Assembly (NCBI GenBank): GCA_900696645.1
Contig: CAADGV010000033.1
Coordinates: 62,001 to 126,000 of the forward strand
Length of the DNA: 64,000 bases
Direction: 5' to 3'
From: an uncultured Chlorobiota bacterium
GTDB taxonomy: Bacteria; Bacteroidota; Ignavibacteria; UBA10030; UBA6906
In this document: positions 35,890 to 43,183 of the stretch, piece by piece
Numbering within the stretch: the stretch's first letter is position 1
Layout: each line of letters begins with the position of its first letter
Program-made: the position numbers and the translations under genes
The notes under the pieces: model-generated
The model's database searches: none
The model's input: only the letters and a program-made list of their open reading frames with translations
What the model was told of the DNA's origin: nothing

Positions 35890-36233
35890 GTCGTTCCGTC
35901 GCTTATTTCTGCGACACGCCTTTTCCAAAACGCATGCTGATTCCGCGTTATCTTGACAATGTCACCCATCTCCGTTAGATTGAAGGCAACTCGTTGTCAC
36001 ACGATTGTTCTTCAAGAAACTGACAATCCCATTTCGACATTCAGAAGCCTTAACTTCTCATGAGGGGCAGGGATTTGCTTCCTCACTTAAGAGAAAAGAC
36101 GCTCCAATCCTGAATAACGATCCAGTCAGAAAGAATTTTCGCCTCATCACCTGTAGAAGTACATCCAATAAGAGTCACGAACCTATTTCAAGAATGACTC
36201 CATCGCACAACGTTGGAATTGCAGGGGATGCCT
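35890..36233 (+). other. 344-base gap: promoter and long leader of the island
   Basis: No convincing gene lies here. The left part holds a sigma-70-type promoter (35953-35981). The remaining about 245 bases would be an untranslated leader with a small hairpin (AGAAG/CTTCT near 36042-36058). An open frame running through it from a TTG has no ribosome site and no recognisable product. Confidence 0.5.
35953..35981 (+). promoter_or_regulatory. Promoter of the accessory island
   Basis: A consensus TTGACA (35953-35958) and TAGATT (35976-35981) are separated by exactly 17 bases. Transcription would start near 35988 and run into the SIR2-TIR gene at 36234 and the co-directional genes beyond. Confidence 0.6.
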
Positions 36234-37616
36234 ATGAACGACCGTGACTGGAGAACGCTCGTTCATAATATCGAAACCGGAAGCTGCATCCTCGTTCTGG
36301 GTCCTGATGTTGCAACAGAGAAGGTTGGCGGTGAATTCAGGACACTGAACCGGATTCTGTCCAACAAGCTGGCCGTGGAGATCTCCAAAGACCGCAAGGT
36401 TCTCGATGCTGACGATCTCCTCTCAACCGCCCAACAATATGCAGACTTCACTTCCGAAGAAGATCTTCGTTTAGACACAGCGGACTTCTACAAGAACCGG
36501 AAAGTTGAAGTGGATGCACTGCATGCCGACTTGGCGCAATTGCCCTTTCAGCTTGTTGTTAACGCCTCTCACGATTCGTTGTTCATCCAGGCCCTGGAGA
36601 AGGCAGGGAGAAGTTATGCAACTGACCTGTACAACTATCGCGGCGAGTCGCGTGATATGGTGAAATGGGAGTCGCGTACTGACCCGTTTGTGTACTCTCT
36701 ATATGGCACCACTGCCGTGCATGAATCGTTAGTCATCTCCGAGAAACATCTGCTCGAATTTCTTGTCGCCATCACAACGAAAGACCCGCCGATTCACAAC
36801 AACATTATGAGTGAGTTCCGTGACAAGGACAAGAGTTTCCTTTTCCTCGGATTCGGCTTTCGGAACTGGTATCTTCGCATTCTCCTCTATGTTCTGCTGA
36901 ACAGCAAAACCGGCAAGGCAGGAAAGACGAGCCGCTCGTTTGCGCTCGAACTCGATTCGCCCGGTGAGGCATCGCTTGCACAAGTGTCGTTCCTTTTCAA
37001 GGACAGTCTCAAGATCAACTTCTCGGACATGGCCGTTGACGTATTTGTCAAAGAACTGAGGGAACGATTCGAAGCGCAGGCGCAATCAAGTGTCCGGCAA
37101 GGTTCCCCAAAAGCCAATGGGGCCCCGCCCGAAGAAGGCAAAGAGGCGGCTGCCACGCAACAAGCCTCGACGATGGATGACCTTTCCGACGATTCACCAA
37201 GCATTTTCATTTGTCACGCCAGTGAAGACAAGGAAGCTGCTATGCGAATCTGGCAGCGATTGCGTGAGGCAGGAATGAATCCGTGGATAGACAAGGAGGG
37301 TATTCGAGGCGGCGACCAGTGGGATCAATTGCTCGAGAAACAGATCAAGGGGGTTGATTATTTTCTTGTTGTGCAGAGTAATGCCTTGGCTGCCAAAGGG
37401 AAGCAGAAGAGTTATGTGAACAAGGAAATTAAATTGGCATTGGAAGAGAGGCTCGAGTTTCCCGATCAGATAACATTTATTCTCCCGGTGAAGATCGAGC
37501 AATGTGAGTTGCGTGAGGAATTTTCAACGTGGCAGTGCACAGACCTGACAGACTTCAGCAATATCGAGAACCTTCTCAAGGATATCCGACGGGATCAGCA
37601 GCGGAGGAAGAAATAA
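36234..37616 (+). CDS. SIR2-like plus TIR domain protein
   Basis: A 460-residue protein with two domains from NAD-cleaving families. Residues about 8-275 are SIR2-like: SCILVLGPDVA nucleotide loop, LVVNASHDSLF at 107-117, and VYSLYGTTAVHESLVIS at 153-169. After a polar linker (285-320), a TIR domain spans 322-445: SIFICHASEDKEAA, WIDKEGIRGGDQW, and the probable catalytic Glu398 in SYVNKEIKLALEE. In active SIR2 NADases the second motif usually reads HG; here it is Tyr157-Gly, so the SIR2 part may be inactive. ATG 36234 has AGGGG six bases before it. It heads seven co-directional genes. By analogy with Thoeris and related systems I infer infection-triggered NAD depletion or signal production. 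Confidence 0.88.
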   Translation: MNDRDWRTLVHNIETGSCILVLGPDVATEKVGGEFRTLNRILSNKLAVEISKDRKVLDADDLLSTAQQYADFTSEEDLRLDTADFYKNRKVEVDALHADLAQLPFQLVVNASHDSLFIQALEKAGRSYATDLYNYRGESRDMVKWESRTDPFVYSLYGTTAVHESLVISEKHLLEFLVAITTKDPPIHNNIMSEFRDKDKSFLFLGFGFRNWYLRILLYVLLNSKTGKAGKTSRSFALELDSPGEASLAQVSFLFKDSLKINFSDMAVDVFVKELRERFEAQAQSSVRQGSPKANGAPPEEGKEAAATQQASTMDDLSDDSPSIFICHASEDKEAAMRIWQRLREAGMNPWIDKEGIRGGDQWDQLLEKQIKGVDYFLVVQSNALAAKGKQKSYVNKEIKLALEERLEFPDQITFILPVKIEQCELREEFSTWQCTDLTDFSNIENLLKDIRRDQQRRKK

Positions 37617-37633
37617 ATGACAGGGGCGAAGTA

Positions 37634-40336
37634 ATGGCAGAACCAATGCACCACCGATACCCGGGAACACGCCCGTTTCAAGATACAGAACTTGACCGGT
37701 TGCTGTTCAAAGGACGTGAGGATGATGTGCAGCGTTTCTTGCATCTCGTTCTCGCGGAGCGGCTCGTTGTTCTCTTCTCAAAGTCAGGGATCGGGAAATC
37801 GTCGCTGTTGAACGCAGGCGTTTCTCCGTATTTGCATGAAAGAGGATACGTGCCTGTTCCCATTCGACTGAATGATTCAAAGAAGCCGTTCATCGACTTG
37901 ATCGACGCCCAAGTACGGCAGGCGGCTGCAGATCGGCACGTCGAATTTGTGGCCGGCGAGACATCTTCACTTTCCGAATATATCAGAACGTGTGAGTTCT
38001 GGGGGGCAGGTGATATCTTGTTGACCCCTGTTCTGATTTTCGATCAATTCGAGGAAATTTTCTCTCTTGATTACTCGCGGGAACAGCAAGACGAATTCTT
38101 CCGGCAACTCGCGGAATTGGTTCAGGGTTACGCGCCGGAGGGCTCACAGAATCAAAAAGGGTCAACGCGGACAAAAAAGGTTGCGTCTGCTCCTCTCGAC
38201 GTCAAGATCGTCCTCTCTCTCCGTGAAGATTATCTGGCGCATCTTGAGGAAATCCATGCCGATATTCCCTCGATCTTCCGTAATCGTTTCAGACTCCGAT
38301 CACTTACTCCGGCCCAGGCCCGACGTGCAATAGTCGAGCCTGCTTCGTTGGAACATCAGGATCTCGTATCTCGACCCTTCTCCTATGTTGATCAGACTGT
38401 TGATGCGATGCTCGGCTTTCTGCAGAAAGGAGGGACTGAGATTGCAGAACGTCCTGTCGGAGTAAAACGGCTTGTCCCGTGGATTCTAGTCGGGGCAGGG
38501 ATTGCCCTCTTCTCCTACATCTTTGATCCTGTGATCGGAACGCTCGGCGACAGCGTGATTTTTATGCGACAGCCTGCCGTGCTTTCCGTTGCGATAGCGT
38601 TTGTATCGTTGATTCTTGCATACTACTTCCAGCTCAAGCTTGTGTACGTCGTCACTGCGGCTCTTGTATTTCAACTCGTCAATTTGGCAAGATACTGGTT
38701 GGCTGTGGGAGGGACTGACTTTTCCGTTGAATCGAAGATCATCTTGACAGCACTTATCGGTGCAGTTGCTTCGGGTTGGATTGCGTGGTTGCGATGGCGG
38801 CAGTTCCCTTCAGCGTCAAGCGACAGCAGAACGCAACGGCAAACAGAAATCGAGACTCCTCAAATTCAACTTCTCTGTCAACAAGTTGAACAAACGGTAC
38901 TCCGCAAGCAGCCAAAGAGTGAAACAATATCAGTATCACTGCATGATCTCGGCGGTGAAGAAGGAATGCAGAACATCCTACGGGATTTCTATCGGGCACA
39001 AATGAAGCAACTGTCACCAGCAAAATGGTGGGTTGCGCATGCGCTTTGCGAAAACGGGCTCATCAGCATGTCGGGTAAACGGTTGAGCCTTGATGAGGAA
39101 TTCATCGCGGACAAATACAAGGTATCCCGGTCGTTGTTGGATGAACTCATTGCGAGGCATCTGCTCCGTGCAGAATCACGATTGGGCAACCATTACTACG
39201 AACTTACGCACGACTCGCTCGTCAAGCCGATTCAGGAGGCGGCGCGGGAACGCCTCCGACGTACGCGTGTCATTCTTCTTCTTGCCATTTCCTGTACTGT
39301 CTTGTTCTTTGTCGGAAAGGATCTCATGGAAAAGGCGAGCGCGGCAAAGGAGTTGGTGGAGGCCCGGAAGACGTTGCGAACGGCTTCGCTCATGCTCGAC
39401 GAAATGAGACTCGAAGGTTCAGGACATGACAGCATGGCCGTGCTTCTCGGTCGAGTCGACTCGATACTGAGACGGCAAGATAGTGTACTCGGGTTGGGTG
39501 CATTGGAACGCGGAACGCCGTCCCCAAAATCGCCGGACGACCATGTACGCCCATCTCCGCAACCGGATGAAAGGGGTATGATTAAGGGTAGAATCATCGA
39601 CAAAAGCAACCGTGGAATTCGGCAAGCTGTAATTGTTCTTGACCGTGACAATTTCTTGTCGGATGCCAATGGAGATTTTACAATTGAAGACGTTCGCGTG
39701 CAGAAATATCAGTTGAAAATATCCCGCGAGGGATTTCGGGAAACGACACTTGTTGACATCGAACCGGGACGTGCAACATTGACGGTTCAGTTGGAGATGG
39801 TTGAGCGTCGGCAACCGGAGCCGGTTGTTGCCGGAAGTCTCGCCGGAAGAATTATTGATTCAGATAATGATCCGGTCGGTGGCGCTGTCATCAAGTTGGA
39901 GGGGGCGTTACGACGCCAGACGCAATCGGGGAGTGACGGGAGGTTCAGTCTTAACGACCTTCCCTATGGAATGTATCGGGTGAAGGTCTCCAGTTTTGGA
40001 TATGAGGAGTTAGGGAAAGATGGAATCAACCTGAACTCGCCTCGAATGGATCTTGGAAATCTCCGCATTCTGCAGAGCATTGCCAAACCCGTACTTCAGA
40101 ATCCGAACGATGTCGTGGCTGAGTATCCCCGGGAAGCCCTGGCATCGCGAGTCAGCGGGTCTGTGAGAATCAGAGCATTAATTGACCCTCAAGGAAAAGT
40201 TACCGATGTTCAGGTCCTCGAGGGTGTTCATCCTCTTCTTGACTCGGCGGCTGTTCGCGCAGCCAGAAGAGGAGTATTTCAGGAGGGCGGGTATTGGAAA
40301 ACCAAATATCCATTCAGGCATCCGGCGAGCCAATGA
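37634..40336 (+). CDS. STAND NTPase with inserted membrane helices and TonB-type tail
   Basis: A 900-residue protein with a novel layout. Residues 8-262 are an nSTAND1-like NTPase start: RYPGTRPFQDTELDRLLFKGRE, Walker A SKSGIGKSS at 49-57, Walker B PVLIFDQFEE at 132-141, and sensor region VLSLREDYLAHLEE. Residues 280-387 hold four hydrophobic helices (about 280-298, 315-334, 336-356, 368-387). The NTPase/winged-helix part then resumes (PQIQLLCQQVEQ at 409, YYELTHDSLVKPI at 521-533). A fifth helix at 545-562 leads to two carboxypeptidase-regulatory beta domains (about 649-720 and 733-810) and a TonB C-terminal domain (818-895, PREALASRVSGSVRIRALID). Topology: NTPase in the cytosol, tail in the periplasm. 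It is 17 bases after the SIR2-TIR gene, so it is a likely sensor for it. Confidence 0.85.
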   Translation: MAEPMHHRYPGTRPFQDTELDRLLFKGREDDVQRFLHLVLAERLVVLFSKSGIGKSSLLNAGVSPYLHERGYVPVPIRLNDSKKPFIDLIDAQVRQAAADRHVEFVAGETSSLSEYIRTCEFWGAGDILLTPVLIFDQFEEIFSLDYSREQQDEFFRQLAELVQGYAPEGSQNQKGSTRTKKVASAPLDVKIVLSLREDYLAHLEEIHADIPSIFRNRFRLRSLTPAQARRAIVEPASLEHQDLVSRPFSYVDQTVDAMLGFLQKGGTEIAERPVGVKRLVPWILVGAGIALFSYIFDPVIGTLGDSVIFMRQPAVLSVAIAFVSLILAYYFQLKLVYVVTAALVFQLVNLARYWLAVGGTDFSVESKIILTALIGAVASGWIAWLRWRQFPSASSDSRTQRQTEIETPQIQLLCQQVEQTVLRKQPKSETISVSLHDLGGEEGMQNILRDFYRAQMKQLSPAKWWVAHALCENGLISMSGKRLSLDEEFIADKYKVSRSLLDELIARHLLRAESRLGNHYYELTHDSLVKPIQEAARERLRRTRVILLLAISCTVLFFVGKDLMEKASAAKELVEARKTLRTASLMLDEMRLEGSGHDSMAVLLGRVDSILRRQDSVLGLGALERGTPSPKSPDDHVRPSPQPDERGMIKGRIIDKSNRGIRQAVIVLDRDNFLSDANGDFTIEDVRVQKYQLKISREGFRETTLVDIEPGRATLTVQLEMVERRQPEPVVAGSLAGRIIDSDNDPVGGAVIKLEGALRRQTQSGSDGRFSLNDLPYGMYRVKVSSFGYEELGKDGINLNSPRMDLGNLRILQSIAKPVLQNPNDVVAEYPREALASRVSGSVRIRALIDPQGKVTDVQVLEGVHPLLDSAAVRAARRGVFQEGGYWKTKYPFRHPASQ

Positions 40337-40386
40337 ACCGTTGCAGGGCAAGCACATCTAACCATCAACAAACAGGGAGAAAAATC

Positions 40387-41886
40387 ATGCGGAAAGACAT
40401 CCTTTCTTGTTTTCTGATTCTTTTCATGCTTAGCGCCGTTTCTTCACAAGCACAGGAAACGTCGAACAGGTGGGTGTTCGGTGCGCATGCAGGCGTCAAC
40501 CTCTGGCTTACCGAACTCGACAATGTTGTTGCCGGAGACGGCCTGGAAGTGATGCTTCGTTACGGTGTTGCCCCGTGGTTTTCGTTCGGGCTGCAAGCCG
40601 GGTACGAGGAACTCAAGGCAAACAACAAACCCAACAACGTTCCGGGGCTTACAGCAGATTACCTGAAGCTTCATTCATTTCCGGCTTCATTTGTCGGGAC
40701 GATCCATTTGTTTCCGGGGAGCAGAGTTGCACCGTTCATCTATGCCGGTATAGGCGGGATAGCATATCAACGAAAAGACGGTCTCGGGAATTTTGTCGGC
40801 GGGCGGGGATTGAAATTCTCTTATCATATTCCCGCGGGAGTCGGGATTGAAACGTTTCTTTTCAGCAATGTTGCCCTCATGGTGGAAGGGGGAGTCAGGT
40901 TGATGGATGACAAGACCGACACCTTCTCGAAGAACTCGTTCGACTATTATCTCAATGCAAAAGGCGGCCTGAATTGGTACTTCAGCAGGAAGAAACCGTG
41001 CGACGGGATTGACGACTATAGCGACGATCCCGACAAGGACGGATTGACCACGGATGAGGAACGAAAACTCGGAACTGATCCGTGTAATCCGGATACCGAC
41101 AATGATGGTTTATCAGATGGCGACGAAGTGTTCAAATATAAAACAGATCCCATGAGGTCGGATTCAGATGGAGATGGGCTTTCCGATTTCGACGAAATCT
41201 TCAAATACAAAACCGACCCAATGATACCCGATACCGATGGCGACGGCCTTTCGGATGGCGACGAAGTACTGCGGTACAAGACAGATCCACTGAAAGCCGA
41301 TACTGACGGTGACGGACTTTCAGATGGTGATGAAGTATTGAAGTACAAAACGGATCCCCTCAAAGCCGATACGGATGGTGACGGACTTTCGGACGGCGAT
41401 GAAGTGTTGAGATACAAAACAGATCCCTTGAAAGCCGATACGGATGGTGACGGGTGTTCTGATGGTGACGAGGTATTGAAATACGGAACCGATCCACTCA
41501 AGAAAGATTGCGGCGCATTTGCCGTGCCGGAACCCGACCTGACGACAATCGAATTTGATCGGCGATTTGTTGTGGCGAATTTCGGGGTCGGAAGGTCATT
41601 GCTGCCTGATACGTCGAGTTTATTTACGGCTCTTACGATCCTGCGGCAAAATCCGGAGGTCAAGGTGATGATTACAGGTCACGCAGACACGACGGGAACC
41701 GACAGAATCAATGACAAGCTCTCGCTTGACAGGGCGGAGGTTGTGAAAACGTGGCTGGCACGACGCGGAATTGATCGGTCCCGAATGACAACGCAGGGCA
41801 AGGGAAGTCGCGAACCTGTTGCCACTAACAGTACCGTTGAAGGGCGTGCGAAGAACCGACGCGTTGAAATCTACAAGAATAACTAA
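40387..41886 (+). CDS. OmpA-family protein with seven TSP3 calcium repeats
   Basis: A 499-residue outer-membrane protein. Signal peptide 1-23 (ends SSQAQ), an OmpA-like beta-barrel at about 25-205 (ends in LNAKGGLNWYF), thrombospondin type 3 repeats at about 214-373 of the form DTDGDGLSDGDEVLKYKTDP, and an OmpA peptidoglycan-binding domain at about 385-499 (ITGHADTTGTD, LSLDRAEVVKTWL, GRAKNRRVEI). The repeats bind calcium through Asp-rich loops. The start at 40387 gives a clean signal peptide. It follows the STAND gene by 50 bases. Similar proteins are common in Bacteroidota; its place inside a conflict-type gene set is unusual. Confidence 0.92.
   Translation: MRKDILSCFLILFMLSAVSSQAQETSNRWVFGAHAGVNLWLTELDNVVAGDGLEVMLRYGVAPWFSFGLQAGYEELKANNKPNNVPGLTADYLKLHSFPASFVGTIHLFPGSRVAPFIYAGIGGIAYQRKDGLGNFVGGRGLKFSYHIPAGVGIETFLFSNVALMVEGGVRLMDDKTDTFSKNSFDYYLNAKGGLNWYFSRKKPCDGIDDYSDDPDKDGLTTDEERKLGTDPCNPDTDNDGLSDGDEVFKYKTDPMRSDSDGDGLSDFDEIFKYKTDPMIPDTDGDGLSDGDEVLRYKTDPLKADTDGDGLSDGDEVLKYKTDPLKADTDGDGLSDGDEVLRYKTDPLKADTDGDGCSDGDEVLKYGTDPLKKDCGAFAVPEPDLTTIEFDRRFVVANFGVGRSLLPDTSSLFTALTILRQNPEVKVMITGHADTTGTDRINDKLSLDRAEVVKTWLARRGIDRSRMTTQGKGSREPVATNSTVEGRAKNRRVEIYKNN
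41092..41505 (+). repeat. Six 69-bp tandem repeats encoding TSP3 units
   Basis: Six head-to-tail 69-base units (23 codons each) lie inside the OmpA-family gene, with a shorter divergent unit (22 codons) before them. Units four to six are nearly identical at DNA level (GAT/GAC-rich GATACGGATGGTGACGG phrases recur), which suggests recent expansion and possible copy-number variation between strains. Confidence 0.85.
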
Positions 41887-41909
41887 AGAACGGGTACTTT
41901 GAATCCGAC

Positions 41910-41943
41910 GACGTCGCCTCCGTATTGATACAGAGGCGACGTC
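41910..41943. terminator. Strong hairpin between the OmpA and DUF4231 genes
   Basis: An 11-bp perfect inverted repeat (41910-41920 with 41933-41943, stem GACGTCGCCTC) encloses a 12-base loop. Only a weak pyrimidine run follows, so it may be a partial terminator or an RNA-stability element dividing the island transcript. Confidence 0.5.
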
Positions 41944-41983
41944 TCGACTTCCTTCCTGTGTTCACAACAAATGAGAAAATCAC

Positions 41984-42526
41984 ATGCCCGACCAACCATC
42001 CTATCGTGACTGGCTGAAGAAAGACCTCGGCAGCCTGATTGACTCACTCTCTCTCACGGACCTTCAGAAGCGGTTTCTCCATTCCCGCTGGCTGGATCAA
42101 GTCATGTGGATGGAAGCGAGTGCCAACAAAGCCCGTTCACGGTACTATGCTTTGCGAATGGTGACGATTATTGGCGGAGTTTTGGTTCCGGCTCTGATCA
42201 GTGTGAACATTGCCGGAACCGCGGCAGATTTCATCAAATGGAGTACAATCTTCATTAGTCTGCTCGTTGGAATGAGTGCCGCTATTGAAGAGTTCTTTCA
42301 CTTCGGCGAACGGTGGCGGCACTACCGCCGCAATGTTGAATCCCTGAAAACGACGGGGTGGCTTTTCTTCCAGCTCAGCGGGCCATTCAATGCTGCCACT
42401 CATTCTGAAGCCTACCGCGCATTCGCTTCACAGGTTGAAGAAATTCTCCAGCAAGATGTGAACGTGTACATCAGTAAAGTAGTCCGAAAGGCTTCTGACA
42501 AGAAAGGTGATAATCAGGAGGAATAG
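41984..42526 (+). CDS. DUF4231/SLATT-type two-helix membrane protein
   Basis: A 180-residue protein with two adjacent membrane helices (about 58-78 and 86-104) between cytosolic helical arms. RFLHSRWLDQVMWME at the front and HYRRNVESLKTTGWLFFQLSGPF after the helices match DUF4231. This family belongs to the SLATT group, proposed as membrane-perforating effectors or signal transducers in nucleotide-driven conflict systems. That general proposal is established in comparative genomics; the role here is inference from its neighbours. The gene is 97 bases after the OmpA gene, past a hairpin. Confidence 0.8.
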   Translation: MPDQPSYRDWLKKDLGSLIDSLSLTDLQKRFLHSRWLDQVMWMEASANKARSRYYALRMVTIIGGVLVPALISVNIAGTAADFIKWSTIFISLLVGMSAAIEEFFHFGERWRHYRRNVESLKTTGWLFFQLSGPFNAATHSEAYRAFASQVEEILQQDVNVYISKVVRKASDKKGDNQEE

Positions 42527-42622
42527 GGCGAATCGCTGGGAACTCCCTTCCATTTTCATCACCGGCCGGCCAAAGATCAATCCGTAGCTGTACATTCGCT
42601 CACAATATACAAGGAGTCCCCC

Positions 42623-43165
42623 GTGAATCCTGCAATTCAAAAACTCGTCCAGCTTGCTGAAGCTGAAGTCGGCACGCGTGAGCAAGGCGGCAACAATCGC
42701 GGCACGCGTATCGAAGAGTATCAGCAAGCAACGTGGCTGAACCCCGCGCCGTGGCCCTGGTGCGCCGCGTTCTGTTGCTGGGTGATGAAAGAATGGCTTT
42801 CCGACCCGATGGTTCTGGAGACCCTCGGCATTCCGCAGACACATTGGGCGCAGATCGAGAAGCTGCGTTGCCGTGACGCAAGCGCTTTCGGCTGGGGAAA
42901 ATGGGCGGTCGAACGGCAGAAACTCCGTGCGCAAATTCAGGTCCTTCCTGAGACAGCCCTCGCCCGAGCCGGGGATTTTGTGGTATTTGATTTTTCGCAT
43001 ATTGGTATTGTGTCCGTCGATCAGCCTGACGGAAGCGGCTTCATCGAGACGATTGAGGGAAACACAAACGGGGCTGGTGATCGCGATAGCACAACCGGTG
43101 ATGGTGTCTGGCGAAAACGACGAAAACGGGAATTGACGAAATCGTATATCCGCCTCTTCTCATAA
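42623..43165 (+). CDS. CHAP-domain amidase/peptidase without signal peptide
   Basis: A 180-residue NlpC/P60-superfamily hydrolase of CHAP type, expected to cut peptidoglycan peptides. Catalytic Cys47 lies in PWPWCAAFCCWV, His126 in FDFSHIGIV, and the third polar residue in ETIEGNTNG (142-150). The N-terminus (NPAIQKLVQLAEAEVGTREQGGNNRG) is typical of stand-alone CHAP enzymes. No signal peptide is visible, so it is cytosolic unless exported another way, as phage endolysins are. The start is GTG with a strong AAGGAG. In this island it could act as a lysis effector (inference). Confidence 0.85.
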   Translation: MNPAIQKLVQLAEAEVGTREQGGNNRGTRIEEYQQATWLNPAPWPWCAAFCCWVMKEWLSDPMVLETLGIPQTHWAQIEKLRCRDASAFGWGKWAVERQKLRAQIQVLPETALARAGDFVVFDFSHIGIVSVDQPDGSGFIETIEGNTNGAGDRDSTTGDGVWRKRRKRELTKSYIRLFS

Positions 43166-43183
43166 GTTATTCATAGAGCTGGC

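Noticed and set aside
36064..36077. GGGGCAGGGATTTG resembling part of the tRNA-Pro 3' region, as a possible attachment repeat
   Set aside because: The match to the tRNA (GGGGCGGGGGGATTTG on the plus strand) needs a gap and is too short and simple to distinguish from chance.
36005..36247. 80-codon open frame in the island leader
   Set aside because: TTG start without ribosome site, no recognisable domain, and overlap with the supported start of the SIR2-TIR gene.
41092..41505. Tandem repeats as a CRISPR array
   Set aside because: Units are 69 bases, in frame, without unique spacers, and encode calcium-binding protein repeats.
41016..41663. Minus-strand open frame across the TSP3 repeats
   Set aside because: Its Ser/Pro-rich repetitive product is just the complement of the GAT-rich repeat array in the OmpA-family gene.
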